The position numbers were made by a program, and so were the translations under genes. Positions 55,882 to 64,000 of a DNA stretch of 64,000 bases are shown in pieces. The notes under the pieces are model-generated. The model was not told the origin of the DNA, ran no database searches, and saw only the letters and a list, made by a program, of their open reading frames with translations. The stretch spans positions 1 to 64,000 of the forward strand of contig CAVRUD010000027.1 in the NCBI GenBank assembly GCA_963724285.1, in the 5' to 3' direction. Origin of the DNA: CAVRUD01 sp963724285. GTDB taxonomy: Bacteria; Chloroflexota; Chloroflexia; Thermomicrobiales; UBA6265. Positions within the stretch are counted from its first letter, which is position 1. Each line of letters begins with the position of its first letter.

Positions 55882-56092
55882 GCTACCCTAAACGCCGAGA
55901 TCGGATGGGTGGGGACCAGCCGGGATGCGTGTCCGTTCCGGAGTGACTCGTCCCCCTGCGGATGCAACTGCTGTGCCATCGGGGACACCAGTCCCTGGGA
56001 GGGCGAAGCTCCCGACACGCACCCTCTTACTTAGGGAGACCCAGCCGCACCGGCACGCCCAACTCCGCCACGGTGGGTGTCGCAAGGAGGCG

Positions 56093-56755
56093 TCAGGCCC
56101 CCGGAATGCTGGGAAGGGTGCCGCCCGCGCGGGCGGTCGCACGGCCGTGGTCCTCTCCATCGCCATCGATGCTATCGACCTCCGCCTTGGGCTCCTCCTC
56201 GGCCAGGATGTCTTCGAGCCAGTCGCTGGGCAGGTGAGCGAAGACGTCGGCGATCGTCTGGTAGAGCGCCGTCAGGACCGCCGCGAAGCCGCCGATCATC
56301 AGCGCGGTCAGGGCGAGGGTCGCGAAGTAGAGGACGTTGATCTCGGTTTGGGATGGGGTGAATTGTTCCGTGCCGGCGGAGGGGAACACGGTCAGGAGCA
56401 GGCAGAGCACCGCCAGCGCGATCGTGCCGAGGGCGCCGATGACCGTCAGGCGCAGGTTGTAGATGAAGCGCGGCGTGAGCTGGCGGGTCTCCAGGTGCGG
56501 CATCAGGGTCATGGTCGTCAGCATCAGCGCGGCGATCGTGGCGCAGGCCCCGATCAGCGCCCCCGCAAGCCAGAAGAGGCTCTCGTTGAGGCCCTCCAGC
56601 ACGGTCGCCCGGGATGCCTCGGAGACAGTGCCGAAGAGCGTCAGGATGCCGGCGGCGGCGGTCAGGACGACCAGGCCGGCCGCGACCACCGCCCGGCGGT
56701 CGCGCCAGCCGAGGCGGTCGGCGATCTGGTCCCCTGCGTCAGCGGCTACGGCCAT
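56093..56755 (-). CDS. Four-helix membrane protein of unknown function
   Basis: This 220-residue protein has four hydrophobic helices, with RRAVVAAGLVVLTAAAGILT first, then LFWLAGALIGACATIAALML, VIGALGTIALAVLCLLLTVF and VLYFATLALTALMIGGFAAV. The C-terminus is acidic and cytoplasmic (EDILAEEEPKAEVDSIDGDG). No family was recognised. GAGGAG lies 6 bases before ATG 56755. Repeat R1 copy 2 lies upstream. Confidence 0.75.
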   Translation of the reverse strand: MAVAADAGDQIADRLGWRDRRAVVAAGLVVLTAAAGILTLFGTVSEASRATVLEGLNESLFWLAGALIGACATIAALMLTTMTLMPHLETRQLTPRFIYNLRLTVIGALGTIALAVLCLLLTVFPSAGTEQFTPSQTEINVLYFATLALTALMIGGFAAVLTALYQTIADVFAHLPSDWLEDILAEEEPKAEVDSIDGDGEDHGRATARAGGTLPSIPGA

Positions 56756-56837
56756 CGTTGTCTCCTCTCGCTCCGAGGCGTTGGCCCCCACGGAGCCGAT
56801 CCTGCTGATCGGCTGATCGCAACCCGCGCGCCAAGCT

Positions 56838-56976
56838 GAGCGCCGGCCAAGGGTCGTGCGACCCCGGAATGGCGACCGGATGGAGGGGCCCTGGAAATGC
56901 CCGCTCAGCCGTCACCCGGGGTGACGGCATCGACAATCTCGGCGACCGGCATGCCCCGGCACACCTCGTGGTCGCC
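56838..56976 (-). repeat. 139-bp direct repeat R1, copy 2
   Basis: It reads on the minus strand GTLKIGDHEVCRGMPVAEIV and DAVTPGDG, then TGA at 56905. Unlike copy 1, the Lys codon before the conserved part is AAG rather than TAG, so the frame is open further upstream. Confidence 0.75.
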
Positions 56977-56982
56977 GATCTT

Positions 56983-57096
56983 TAGAGTGCCTATCAAATC
57001 CGTCCGGTCAGGCGTCGTTGTTCCCAGCCCTGGCAGGGCTTAGAGCGCCTATCAAGACCGTCAGGGTAGGCGTCGCCGTTCTCAGCCCTGGAGCGG
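56983..57096. repeat. Tandem repeat of 58 bp, two units
   Basis: TAGAGTGCCTATCAAATCCG at 56983 and TAGAGCGCCTATCAAGACCG at 57041 begin two imperfect units that both continue to a CAGCCCTGG. They separate repeat R1 from the lipoprotein fragment. Confidence 0.7.
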
Positions 57097-57099
57097 CCT

Positions 57100-57398
57100 T
57101 GCTGTCCGCCGTGGCGTACGTCGACGATCCGGTGCTCGTTGGGATCGAGGAGATCGACGGGGTGCCGACGACGCTGATCGAAGGCGCCGTCGACCTCAGC
57201 CAGATAGCCGCGACGTACCCCGACGTCGGCATCAACCCGCTGCCGCTGCCGATCCGCATCTGGCTGAACGAAGCCGACCGCGTCGTGCGGTTGCAGCTCG
57301 TCGGCCAGATCCTGCCCTCGGAGCCGGAGGGCGTCATCCACCAACTCGATCTCTCGGCATTCGGCGAGCCGGTGTTCGTCGAGGCGCCCGAGGGCTAA
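57100..57398 (+). pseudogene. LppX/LprG-like lipoprotein, C-terminal fragment
   Basis: About 98 residues remain: AVAYVDDPVLVGIEEIDGVP, TTLIEGAVDLSQIAATYPDV, RIWLNEADRVVRLQLVGQIL and GVIHQLDLSAFGEPVFVEAP. They resemble the end of LppX_LprAFG lipoproteins, which bind lipids at the cell surface. No signal peptide or lipobox is present; the upstream DNA is the 58-bp tandem repeat. It is probably a remnant left by rearrangement. Confidence 0.55.
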
Positions 57399-57514
57399 GG
57401 GGCGATGCTTCGGGTGCCGACAGTGCTATGCCGGTGGTGGGATGGCACCAAAGGGCCGCGGTGGGTTACGCACCCTGGCGACCAGGCTGGTCCGGCGCAA
57501 TCCGGTCTGCGGTC

Positions 57515-57802
57515 CTATGCGGACCACTCCTCTGCCGATCCATGTTCATCGCCTGCTGTTAGGCGCAGAACCGAGATCAGCGTCAGTTGGAGGTCGCACA
57601 GCATGTTCAGCACTCCCAGGAGCGCAGCCTGATCTGGAAGTTGCCCGTACAACTCCACATGCGGGTGCTGTCCGTCCTCCCGGACGGACAGTTGCATCCC
57701 CCCCAATCGGTCACTCCATTTCGATGCCAGGGCGCCCAAGGCGATGATCCGGTACAGACCGGGCCCGGTGGGGATGACGTCTCCGACTCCGCGGTTGCTC
57801 AT
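57515..57802 (-). CDS. Small conserved-type protein
   Basis: This 95-residue protein (MSNRGVGDVIPTGPGLYRII) includes ALASKWSDRLGGMQLSVRED and LYGQLPDQAALLGVLNMLCD. I recall short proteins of this type (WSDRLGGM, DQAALLGVLN) as common in Chloroflexi and Actinobacteria, without known function. The ATG at 57802 is preferred; an ATG at 57850 is also in frame. Confidence 0.65.
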   Translation of the reverse strand: MSNRGVGDVIPTGPGLYRIIALGALASKWSDRLGGMQLSVREDGQHPHVELYGQLPDQAALLGVLNMLCDLQLTLISVLRLTAGDEHGSAEEWSA

Positions 57803-57966
57803 GAGACCGCCCCCTGGTCGGAAGCGAGACCACAGCGGATGGCGATCCAACCGTGCTCACGCCCAACGGCGAGTCGTACTCCGATCCCGTTGTCGTCGCC
57901 GCATTCCCGCCATTTCCGGAACGGTGGCGGCGCTCGTTCGGCCTGCCACCAGATGGACCGGTCGTC

Positions 57967-60312
57967 TCACTCGCGGCTCATCATCCCGATCGCTTCCTTC
58001 TCCAGGTCAAGGTAGGCCTCACCGGAGACGTCGACGACGACCCGCTGAATCGTGCCACCGACGAGGCCCCACGGCCGCTCACCCGGATAGTCCTCGGTGA
58101 CGGGTGCCCCACCGTCGCGGCCAATGTTGAGGCCTTCGCCGCAAAGCGAGAACTTCCCGTTCTGAGTCTTGACATTGGGGAGCTGACCGACCTGCTGGTC
58201 GTTGATGAACAGCGATAGCGTGCCCACCGTCGCCTGCGGCGTCCGGGACAACTTGGTGAACTCGACGCCGAGGACGCACGTGCCGGTTGGTACGTCCCTG
58301 TCGGAGACGACCATCTGCTCGGCCATGCCCAGGTAGTTGTAGACGTACTTCAGCCTACCGTGCCTGAGGTAGAGCGCGTGCCCACCGAACATGCTGCCGT
58401 GAGCGAACAGGACCCCCGACGCCTCCGGAGTCTGGATGTCGAGCTCGGCGGCAATCTTGAACGACCGCCCCCGAATGTTCACCGCAACTGCCTCAGGCAC
58501 CTCTAGGGTGTTCGGGTAGTAGGTGTATCGGTCGCGCGGCTTGGCGATCGACGGCCTGGGCGTGGTCAGAATGGCGATGGCATTGCGGTCATCGAGCGGT
58601 ATCCCAAAGTACTTACCGGCCTCGGCAAACCACAAGCCCTTCAGCTCTTCAAGCTTGGCTGGGTGCTCTTCCGCGAGGTCGTGACACTCGGATCGGTCCT
58701 GATCAACGTTGAACAATTCCCACTTGTCCTCGACAAAGTGACTCCAGTCGCTGGGCGCCGAGGCGTGGACAGTGTTGGCTTTCCAGCCTTTGTGATAAAT
58801 GCCGCGGGTACCGAGCATCATGTAGTACTGGGTCTCCTTCGAGGGTGCGTTGGCATCATCGAAGCTGGTGCGGAAACTCGTCCCCTCAAGGGGCCACTGG
58901 GTGTAGCCTTTGACTTCGGCAGGCGGCTCGATGCCGAGGCACTCGTAGATGGTGGGCACGACGTCGCTGCAGTGGGTGTACTGATCTCGGTTCTCGCCTC
59001 TGGCGCTCATGCCTTTGGGCCAGTGAACGATCATCGGGTCGCAGATTGCGCCGTTGTACGAGTGTCGCTTCCAGAGCTTGAATGGGGTGTTAAAGGCGGT
59101 GGCCCAACCGATCGGGTAGTGGTTGTAGGTTTTCGGCCCGCCGAGCTCGTCGATCATGGTCAGGTTCTGAGCGATGTCGTCCATCACGCCGTTGAAGAAC
59201 TTGTTCTCGTTGACCGAGCCGTTCGGGCCGCCCTCCCCGGAGGCGCCGTTGTCGGAAATGACGACGATGATGGTGTTGTCGAGCTCGCCGGTCTGTTCGA
59301 GGTAATCCACCACCCGGCCGAACTCGTAATCCGTGTAGCTGCAGTAGCCGGCATAGACCTCGGCCATGCGAATGAAGAGCCTCTGTTCGTCGGCCGACAG
59401 GGTGTCCCACGGACGCTGAGTGTCGAGCGCCGGCCAGGGCTTGCCGTCGACACTGGTCTGGTCGGCGTAGGGATTGATCGGCGACAGGTCGGTGTTCTCG
59501 GGGACGATGCCGAGTTCCTTCTGCCGCGCCAGGATCTGCTCGCGGATCTTCTCGTACCCCATGTCGAAGACACCCTTGTACTTGTCCGCCCATTCCTTCG
59601 GCGCGTGGTGTGGGGCGTGGTTGGCGCCAGGGCAGAAGTACATGAAGAACGGCTTGTCGGGCACCACCTGTTTGGCGTCGGCGATCATCCCGATCGCGCG
59701 ATCGGCCAAATCCTTCGACAGGTGATAGTCGTCCTCGGCTCCGTAGGGCTGGTCGACGAATTGCTGATCCTGGACGAGGTCCGGGAAGTACTGGTCGGTT
59801 TCGCCGCCCAGGAACCCGTAGTAGCGCTCGAAGCCACGGCCGGTGGGCCAGTTGCGCTTCGAGGAGGCCATGTTGGTCTCGTCTTCCGGGCAGCAGTGCC
59901 ACTTGCCCAGCATGTAGGTGTTGTAGCCGCGCTCGCCCAGCACCTCGGCGATCGTCGCAGTCTCGAACGGGATGTGGCCGTTCGAGCCCGGGAACCCCGT
60001 CGTCGCCTCGCAAATGCAGGCCATGCCGACGGTCGTGTGGTTGCGACCGGTCAAGAGCGAGGCCCGCGTTGGCGAGCACAACGCGGTCGTGTGGAACTGC
60101 GTGTAGCGCAGCCCGTCGTCGGCAAGCCGCTTCATCGTCGGGACCTCGATCGGGCCACCAAAGGGCTCGAAAGCGCCGAAACCCGTGTCGTCCCAAACGA
60201 AGAAGATGATGTTAGGAGCGCCGTCGGGCGCCTTCGGTTGCTGGTACGGCTCCCAATCGGGCGTCGAGTCCCTGATGTCGATGTTGATCGTGCCCTTGAA
60301 GGTCCTGGCCAT
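57967..60312 (-). CDS. Arylsulfatase (type I, formylglycine)
   Basis: This 781-residue sulfatase hydrolyses sulfate esters. Cys79 in ALCSPTRASLLTGR is the residue converted to formylglycine, and it fits C-x-P-x-R exactly. NIIFFVWDDTGFGAFEP supplies the metal Asp pair, and IIVVISDNGASGEGGPNG the second metal site. The C-terminal 200 residues form a beta-rich domain. No signal peptide is seen, so it may be cytoplasmic, and no maturase gene is in the window. GGAGG lies 6 bases before ATG 60312. It follows the LuxR regulator on the same strand. Confidence 0.92.
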   Translation of the reverse strand: MARTFKGTINIDIRDSTPDWEPYQQPKAPDGAPNIIFFVWDDTGFGAFEPFGGPIEVPTMKRLADDGLRYTQFHTTALCSPTRASLLTGRNHTTVGMACICEATTGFPGSNGHIPFETATIAEVLGERGYNTYMLGKWHCCPEDETNMASSKRNWPTGRGFERYYGFLGGETDQYFPDLVQDQQFVDQPYGAEDDYHLSKDLADRAIGMIADAKQVVPDKPFFMYFCPGANHAPHHAPKEWADKYKGVFDMGYEKIREQILARQKELGIVPENTDLSPINPYADQTSVDGKPWPALDTQRPWDTLSADEQRLFIRMAEVYAGYCSYTDYEFGRVVDYLEQTGELDNTIIVVISDNGASGEGGPNGSVNENKFFNGVMDDIAQNLTMIDELGGPKTYNHYPIGWATAFNTPFKLWKRHSYNGAICDPMIVHWPKGMSARGENRDQYTHCSDVVPTIYECLGIEPPAEVKGYTQWPLEGTSFRTSFDDANAPSKETQYYMMLGTRGIYHKGWKANTVHASAPSDWSHFVEDKWELFNVDQDRSECHDLAEEHPAKLEELKGLWFAEAGKYFGIPLDDRNAIAILTTPRPSIAKPRDRYTYYPNTLEVPEAVAVNIRGRSFKIAAELDIQTPEASGVLFAHGSMFGGHALYLRHGRLKYVYNYLGMAEQMVVSDRDVPTGTCVLGVEFTKLSRTPQATVGTLSLFINDQQVGQLPNVKTQNGKFSLCGEGLNIGRDGGAPVTEDYPGERPWGLVGGTIQRVVVDVSGEAYLDLEKEAIGMMSRE

Positions 60313-60465
60313 CGTCGTCCTCCATCGCCTAGCGGCTGCTCCGAAACCCAAGCTCTGATGAGCGGTGGTGATAGGCCAAGCCTAGGCGCAGATCTGGCCG
60401 AAAGCGATGGAGAATAGAGGACCAAAAGAGGGCCAATTCGAGGAACATGCCCCGAGATGCGGCAA

Positions 60466-63199
60466 TCAGGGCGCGAGACCGCCCGGGATCCAGCCCGACT
60501 CGCGCGCCCTGGCCAGCGCCTGTCGGCGGCTGGTTGACTCCCAATTTGGCGTAGACGTTCGTGACGTGGCGTTTGACGGTGAAGGGCGAGATGAACATCT
60601 CGTCCCCAATCTCGCGATAGGTCAACTGCCGGCTCAACAGGCCAAGCACGGTCAGTTCCCGACCGGTCAAGAGCTCGTCGATCTGCGGACGAGTGAGCCG
60701 TCCCTCTACGGAGGCGGATACCGGGGCGTCCGCCGTGCGGGCGGCCGACCAGCGCTGCTCCGCGCGGTGCAGGACACGGCGAAGATGCTCTGACGCGCTT
60801 GGGCGGGCCGCGACACGGCGCATGATTGGAACGAGCCGGGGTCCCACGTCGACGTAGGTCCGCAGGAACTCGTGAGCGCCCGCCTGCAGGAACGATCCCT
60901 CCAGCAGCGAGTCGGCCTCTTGCGTCGCTCCCAGCAGGTCTAGCGCGATGGCCCGCAAGGCGGCCACCCTGGGAACATGGCAGGCCGTGCGCGTTCGGTC
61001 GATCCGCTCTTGAACTTCGTCGAGTGTTTCAAGCGCTTCGTGAATGCGGTCGTTTCCCCCCAGGGCCAGGAGCAGCTCGATCCGAACGAGCAGCGGATGG
61101 TGGGGGAATTGCAGCGCGCCGCTGTCGATCGGGATCGTGGGGTTGGCCAATAAAGCGGCCGAGGCGGCGAGATCACCCTGCCGCAGCGCCAGCAACGCCT
61201 CCTCCGCCCGGACGCTGGACACCTGCTCGCTGGCGCCAGCCTCCGTCAGGACCTCCTTCAACCTTCGCATCGTCGCAAAAGCGTCGTCGGCGTCGCCGCG
61301 TTCCTGCTGGATAATGGCCAGGCCGAACATCGCCTGGCGCAGGCAGATGAGATGGATGCGTCGCTGGTCCTGGATCACGGCCGAGAACATGGCCGCGGCT
61401 TCATTCAGATCGTCGCGCTCGAACGCCACCAAGCCGATCAGCAGCCTGCACCACCCGGCGCTGATCGGAAGACCCGCGGCGCTGGCGATCGCCAGGAGTT
61501 CCCGTGCAGCGTCGGCACAAGCCTGGAACGCGCCCCGCACCCGATGCAGGAACACCATGCCTAGGAGGGGGCGAGTGAGCGCGGCATCGGCACTGTTGGA
61601 ATTGTTTTGGGCGGCGTGCGACAACCGGGCGAAGGCTTCGCTCTCTCGGCCGACGGCGTAGAGGGCAAATCCGAGATACATCTCGGCCATCGCACACGCC
61701 CATCGTCGTTCCGGAGCCAACTGCTCGAGCGCGGTCTCAAGCCTGACCAACGACCCCGCAGCGTCAAGTTCCACGTCAATCGACAGGACTTCAAGCTCAG
61801 CGCGCCAGGTGTGAAGGTACCGCGTGTTACCGGGGAGGCGCTCCAGCGTGGCTCGAAGTTGCGGGACGCGTGCGCTGAAGCCTTCCCACGCGCCGTGGAG
61901 GAACCCGACCCACCAGGAAGCGATCTGCAGTTCCGCGTGCTGCTCGATTACGCTCGGTGGCAACTCGCGCAACCACCCGGCAACGGCGAGGCCATCCTCT
62001 CGGACGAGTGCCGGCTCAACGTGGGCGGAGATCAACCGGACCGTCTCGTCGATTCTGCCCGCGGCGACCCCATGCCGGATCGCCAGGGCCGTCATCGCGC
62101 GATCCGCGTACCACCGACACGCGCGCCAATGCAGCGTGGCTCGCCGATCGTTGGAGTAGTGGGTGCGAACCAGATGTTGAAGCAATTCGCGGAGCAGGGG
62201 GTGCAGGCGCCGCGATTGCGGCTCGTCATCGGCGACCTCGAACAGCAAACCCTGACCGATCAACGCCGCAAGGTGGGCCGCGGCCCGGCTCTCTCCGTTC
62301 TCCAAGCCGAGGAGCGCGGCCGCGAGAGACGGATTGATCGTGTCCACGAGGGAGGACGCCAACAGGAGATCCTGAACCTCCTGCGGCTGTCGCTGGACGA
62401 CCTCGGCGAGCAGGAAGTCCGGCACATTGGACCGCAGCTCGCGCTCGAGGAGGCGGTGGAGGCCGTCCACGTCGCCGCCGCGCGCGACCGCCCAAAACGC
62501 CAGCCGAACGGCCGTGACCCAGCCGCCGGTGCGAGCAACCAGGTCGTCGACGAAGGAAGGGTCGATGTCGTCAGTCGCCTCGCGCAGCAGCGCGGCAACC
62601 TCCCCTCTGGTGAAGCTCAACTCCGCCAGGCGGATCTCGAGGAGCAATCCCCGACCGCGCAATTGGGCGAGGCGCAGCGGTGGATCTCGCCGGCTGATCA
62701 TGATCAGGTGGAGGAGCGGTGGCGGGTGACGCAGTACTGCGTCGAAGAACTCGACGAAGGCGCCGGGCTGGACAGTTTCGCACTCGTCCATGACCAACGC
62801 CACGTCCTGGTCCAGGTCGAAAAGCTCGTCGGCGAGGGTCTGGCCTAGATCGACCGCTGACGGGCGGTTCGGGAGATTGAGGAGATCGAGGGTGTTTCGG
62901 CCGGTCAAGGGCGAAATCGTCTGCAGCGCGGCGATCACGTGAGACGCGAGCCGATGCAGATCGTCGTCCTCGGCATCGATCGAAAGCCATGCCGTGGGCA
63001 TGTCGGTCGCGTCGTACCACTGGAGTACCGAGGTCGTTTTCCCGGCGCCCGCCGGTCCGACCACGACCGTAAGGGCTGCCTGTCGGCTGCCATTGAGGGA
63101 CTGAACGAGTCGTGGACGCGCAAGGACTTGGCGGCTCAACGGAGGAGCCGTCAGTTTCGACTTGCGGTGTCCTTCTATGTGTATCAGCTCTGCCACCAT
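60466..63199 (-). CDS. MalT/LAL-type LuxR transcriptional regulator, late frameshift
   Basis: This large ATP-binding regulator has a P-loop in VVVGPAGAGKTTSVLQWYDA, a Walker B-like VALVMDECETVQ, sensor-like LIMISRRDPPL, TPR-like helices from about 400 to 800, and a C-terminal LuxR HTH (LTGRELTVLGLLSRQLTYRE, then TVKRHVTNVYAKLGVN). One extra base in a CC pair near 60532 sends the frame past its proper end; removing it gives SRRQALARARESGWIPGGLA and a stop at 60466. As read, the protein runs on to 60329. It may control the sulfatase gene next to it. Confidence 0.85.
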
Positions 63200-63702
63200 G
63201 AGCTCATGTGGTCGGGCGAAGACGCGCGCCACTGCGGCATTAAGCAGCCGTAGCGAACAGTCAAAGGATTCATCAGAATATCAGAATCCTGCGCTCTGAA
63301 TGTTAACGCCGCTCACCGAACGGGCAGTGCTTAAACGGTGACGCGTCGCACGGCACATCCTCCCCGCGTCTTGTGACTGCGTCGCGAGGCCGCTCGAGAG
63401 CTTCAGGATTTCGCTGCAAGGTTCGCGGCAGACCACCACACCTGCCGCACGGAGCGACAAATTAGCGGTTGCCTCACGCAGCGGTGTTTGCGTTGTGAGG
63501 TCGACGCGCCGTGGGATGCACAACGGCGCACTCACCGGTCAACACGGCGGGCAGTGCGCTTGCACGCTCCGGCCTCACCGTTGGAAGGGCATCGTCTGGT
63601 CAGCCCTTCGGGTCAACACCGAGACCTTCGGGACTGACCAGGAGCGAGGAACAGAAGGTCCGCCCCTGCCACCCAGTAGCCACGAATGGGACGCATGCGG
63701 CC
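63200..63702. other. Spacer, nothing recognised
   Basis: About 500 bp without a supported gene or repeat. It is less GC-rich near 63240-63310 (TCAGAATATCAGAATCCTG), which may contain the promoter of the LuxR gene. Confidence 0.4.
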
Positions 63703-63936
63703 TTATTGGGTGTACTGCCGCACCTGCTGCTGGTAGGCGATCTGCTGGGCCACCTCGTAGCGCGAGCCCGGCTTGGCCGGCAGGATCGCGCCGATCAGCC
63801 ACAGGAATGGGAAGATGATCCCGACGATGCCCAGCACGGTGTGCCCCTTCTGGAAGGTGATCATACAGACCGTGAAGAGGCAGGTGATGTAGAGCGCGAA
63901 CAGGCAGAACCCGAAGAACCAGCCGTACCACTCCAT
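63703..63936 (-). CDS. Small two-helix membrane protein
   Basis: This 77-residue protein has two helices, EWYGWFFGFCLFALYITCLF extending to VCMITF and LGIVGIIFPFLWLIGAIL, then a polar tail (AYQQQVRQYTQ). AGGAGAT lies 8 bases before ATG 63936. No function was recognised. Confidence 0.7.
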   Translation of the reverse strand: MEWYGWFFGFCLFALYITCLFTVCMITFQKGHTVLGIVGIIFPFLWLIGAILPAKPGSRYEVAQQIAYQQQVRQYTQ

Positions 63937-64000
63937 CTCGGATCTCCTTCTACCTTGGCAGCGACCATGACCCGGATCTGCTTGACAATCAATTCCGTTG

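Noticed and set aside
58663..60417. A long plus-strand ORF opposite the sulfatase
   Set aside because: The Val/Gly/Arg/Asp-rich translation has no motif; the sulfatase with all active-site motifs lies on the other strand.
60329..60465. The last residues of the LuxR ORF as read
   Set aside because: They arise from a one-base shift near 60532; the alternative frame gives the expected LuxR ending and a stop at 60466.
61607..62848. A long plus-strand ORF opposite the LuxR regulator
   Set aside because: It is antisense to a well-supported MalT-like protein and shows no domain.

Overview
The window is GC-rich chromosomal DNA. Its gene content and dispersed palindromic repeats fit a Chloroflexota-type bacterium, perhaps Thermomicrobia-like. 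That placement is an inference from protein style and repeats; no rRNA or other phylogenetic marker is present. No tRNA, rRNA or CRISPR array was recognised.

Layout. 1-6574 is a graveyard of mobile DNA: the 5' end of a cysteine-synthase-like gene, an IS3 element cut by a serine-recombinase cassette, an IS21 fragment, and the 3' remnant of an alpha-glucan phosphorylase gene. 7273-8793 is a catalase. 9346-15676 is a complete C-P lyase operon, phnGHIJKLM, on the minus strand. Divergent from it, 16108-17448 encodes an unusual regulator: a PhnD-like phosphonate-binding domain, then a LacI-type HTH in the middle of the protein, then a shortened LacI-like domain. Two similar 18-bp operator-like sites lie one before each of these divergent genes. 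This is the best candidate for an undescribed system in the window.

17758-38072 is a mixed metabolic and secreted-protein region: XRE regulator, Tat multicopper oxidase with a glycosidase-like partner, a decayed ABC exporter, gamma-glutamyltransferase, cupin, SulP transporter, MFS exporter, MOSC protein, cupredoxin with an acidic linker, a TPR/SARP-like regulator with reversed domain order, a VapBC-like pair, an SH3b protein and proline iminopeptidase. 38298-49161 is mainly a minus-strand catabolic region (M19 dipeptidase, two enolase-superfamily dehydratases, OsmC protein, Dpp-type transporter, kynureninase), with fabI on the plus strand. 49923-55120 is a trehalose/maltose block (glycosyltransferase, trehalose synthase, maltokinase). 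The end holds membrane and SH3b proteins, a sulfatase and a MalT-like LuxR regulator.

Two global properties matter. First, intergenic DNA carries three families of inverted repeats: GTAGGGGC paired hairpins, CGCCCGGGGCT palindromes and G-rich CCCCCTAACCCC stems. Second, many otherwise well-conserved genes carry single-base shifts, several in G or C runs, and one carries an in-frame TAG. Some of these may be sequencing errors; entries say where each break lies so it can be checked.
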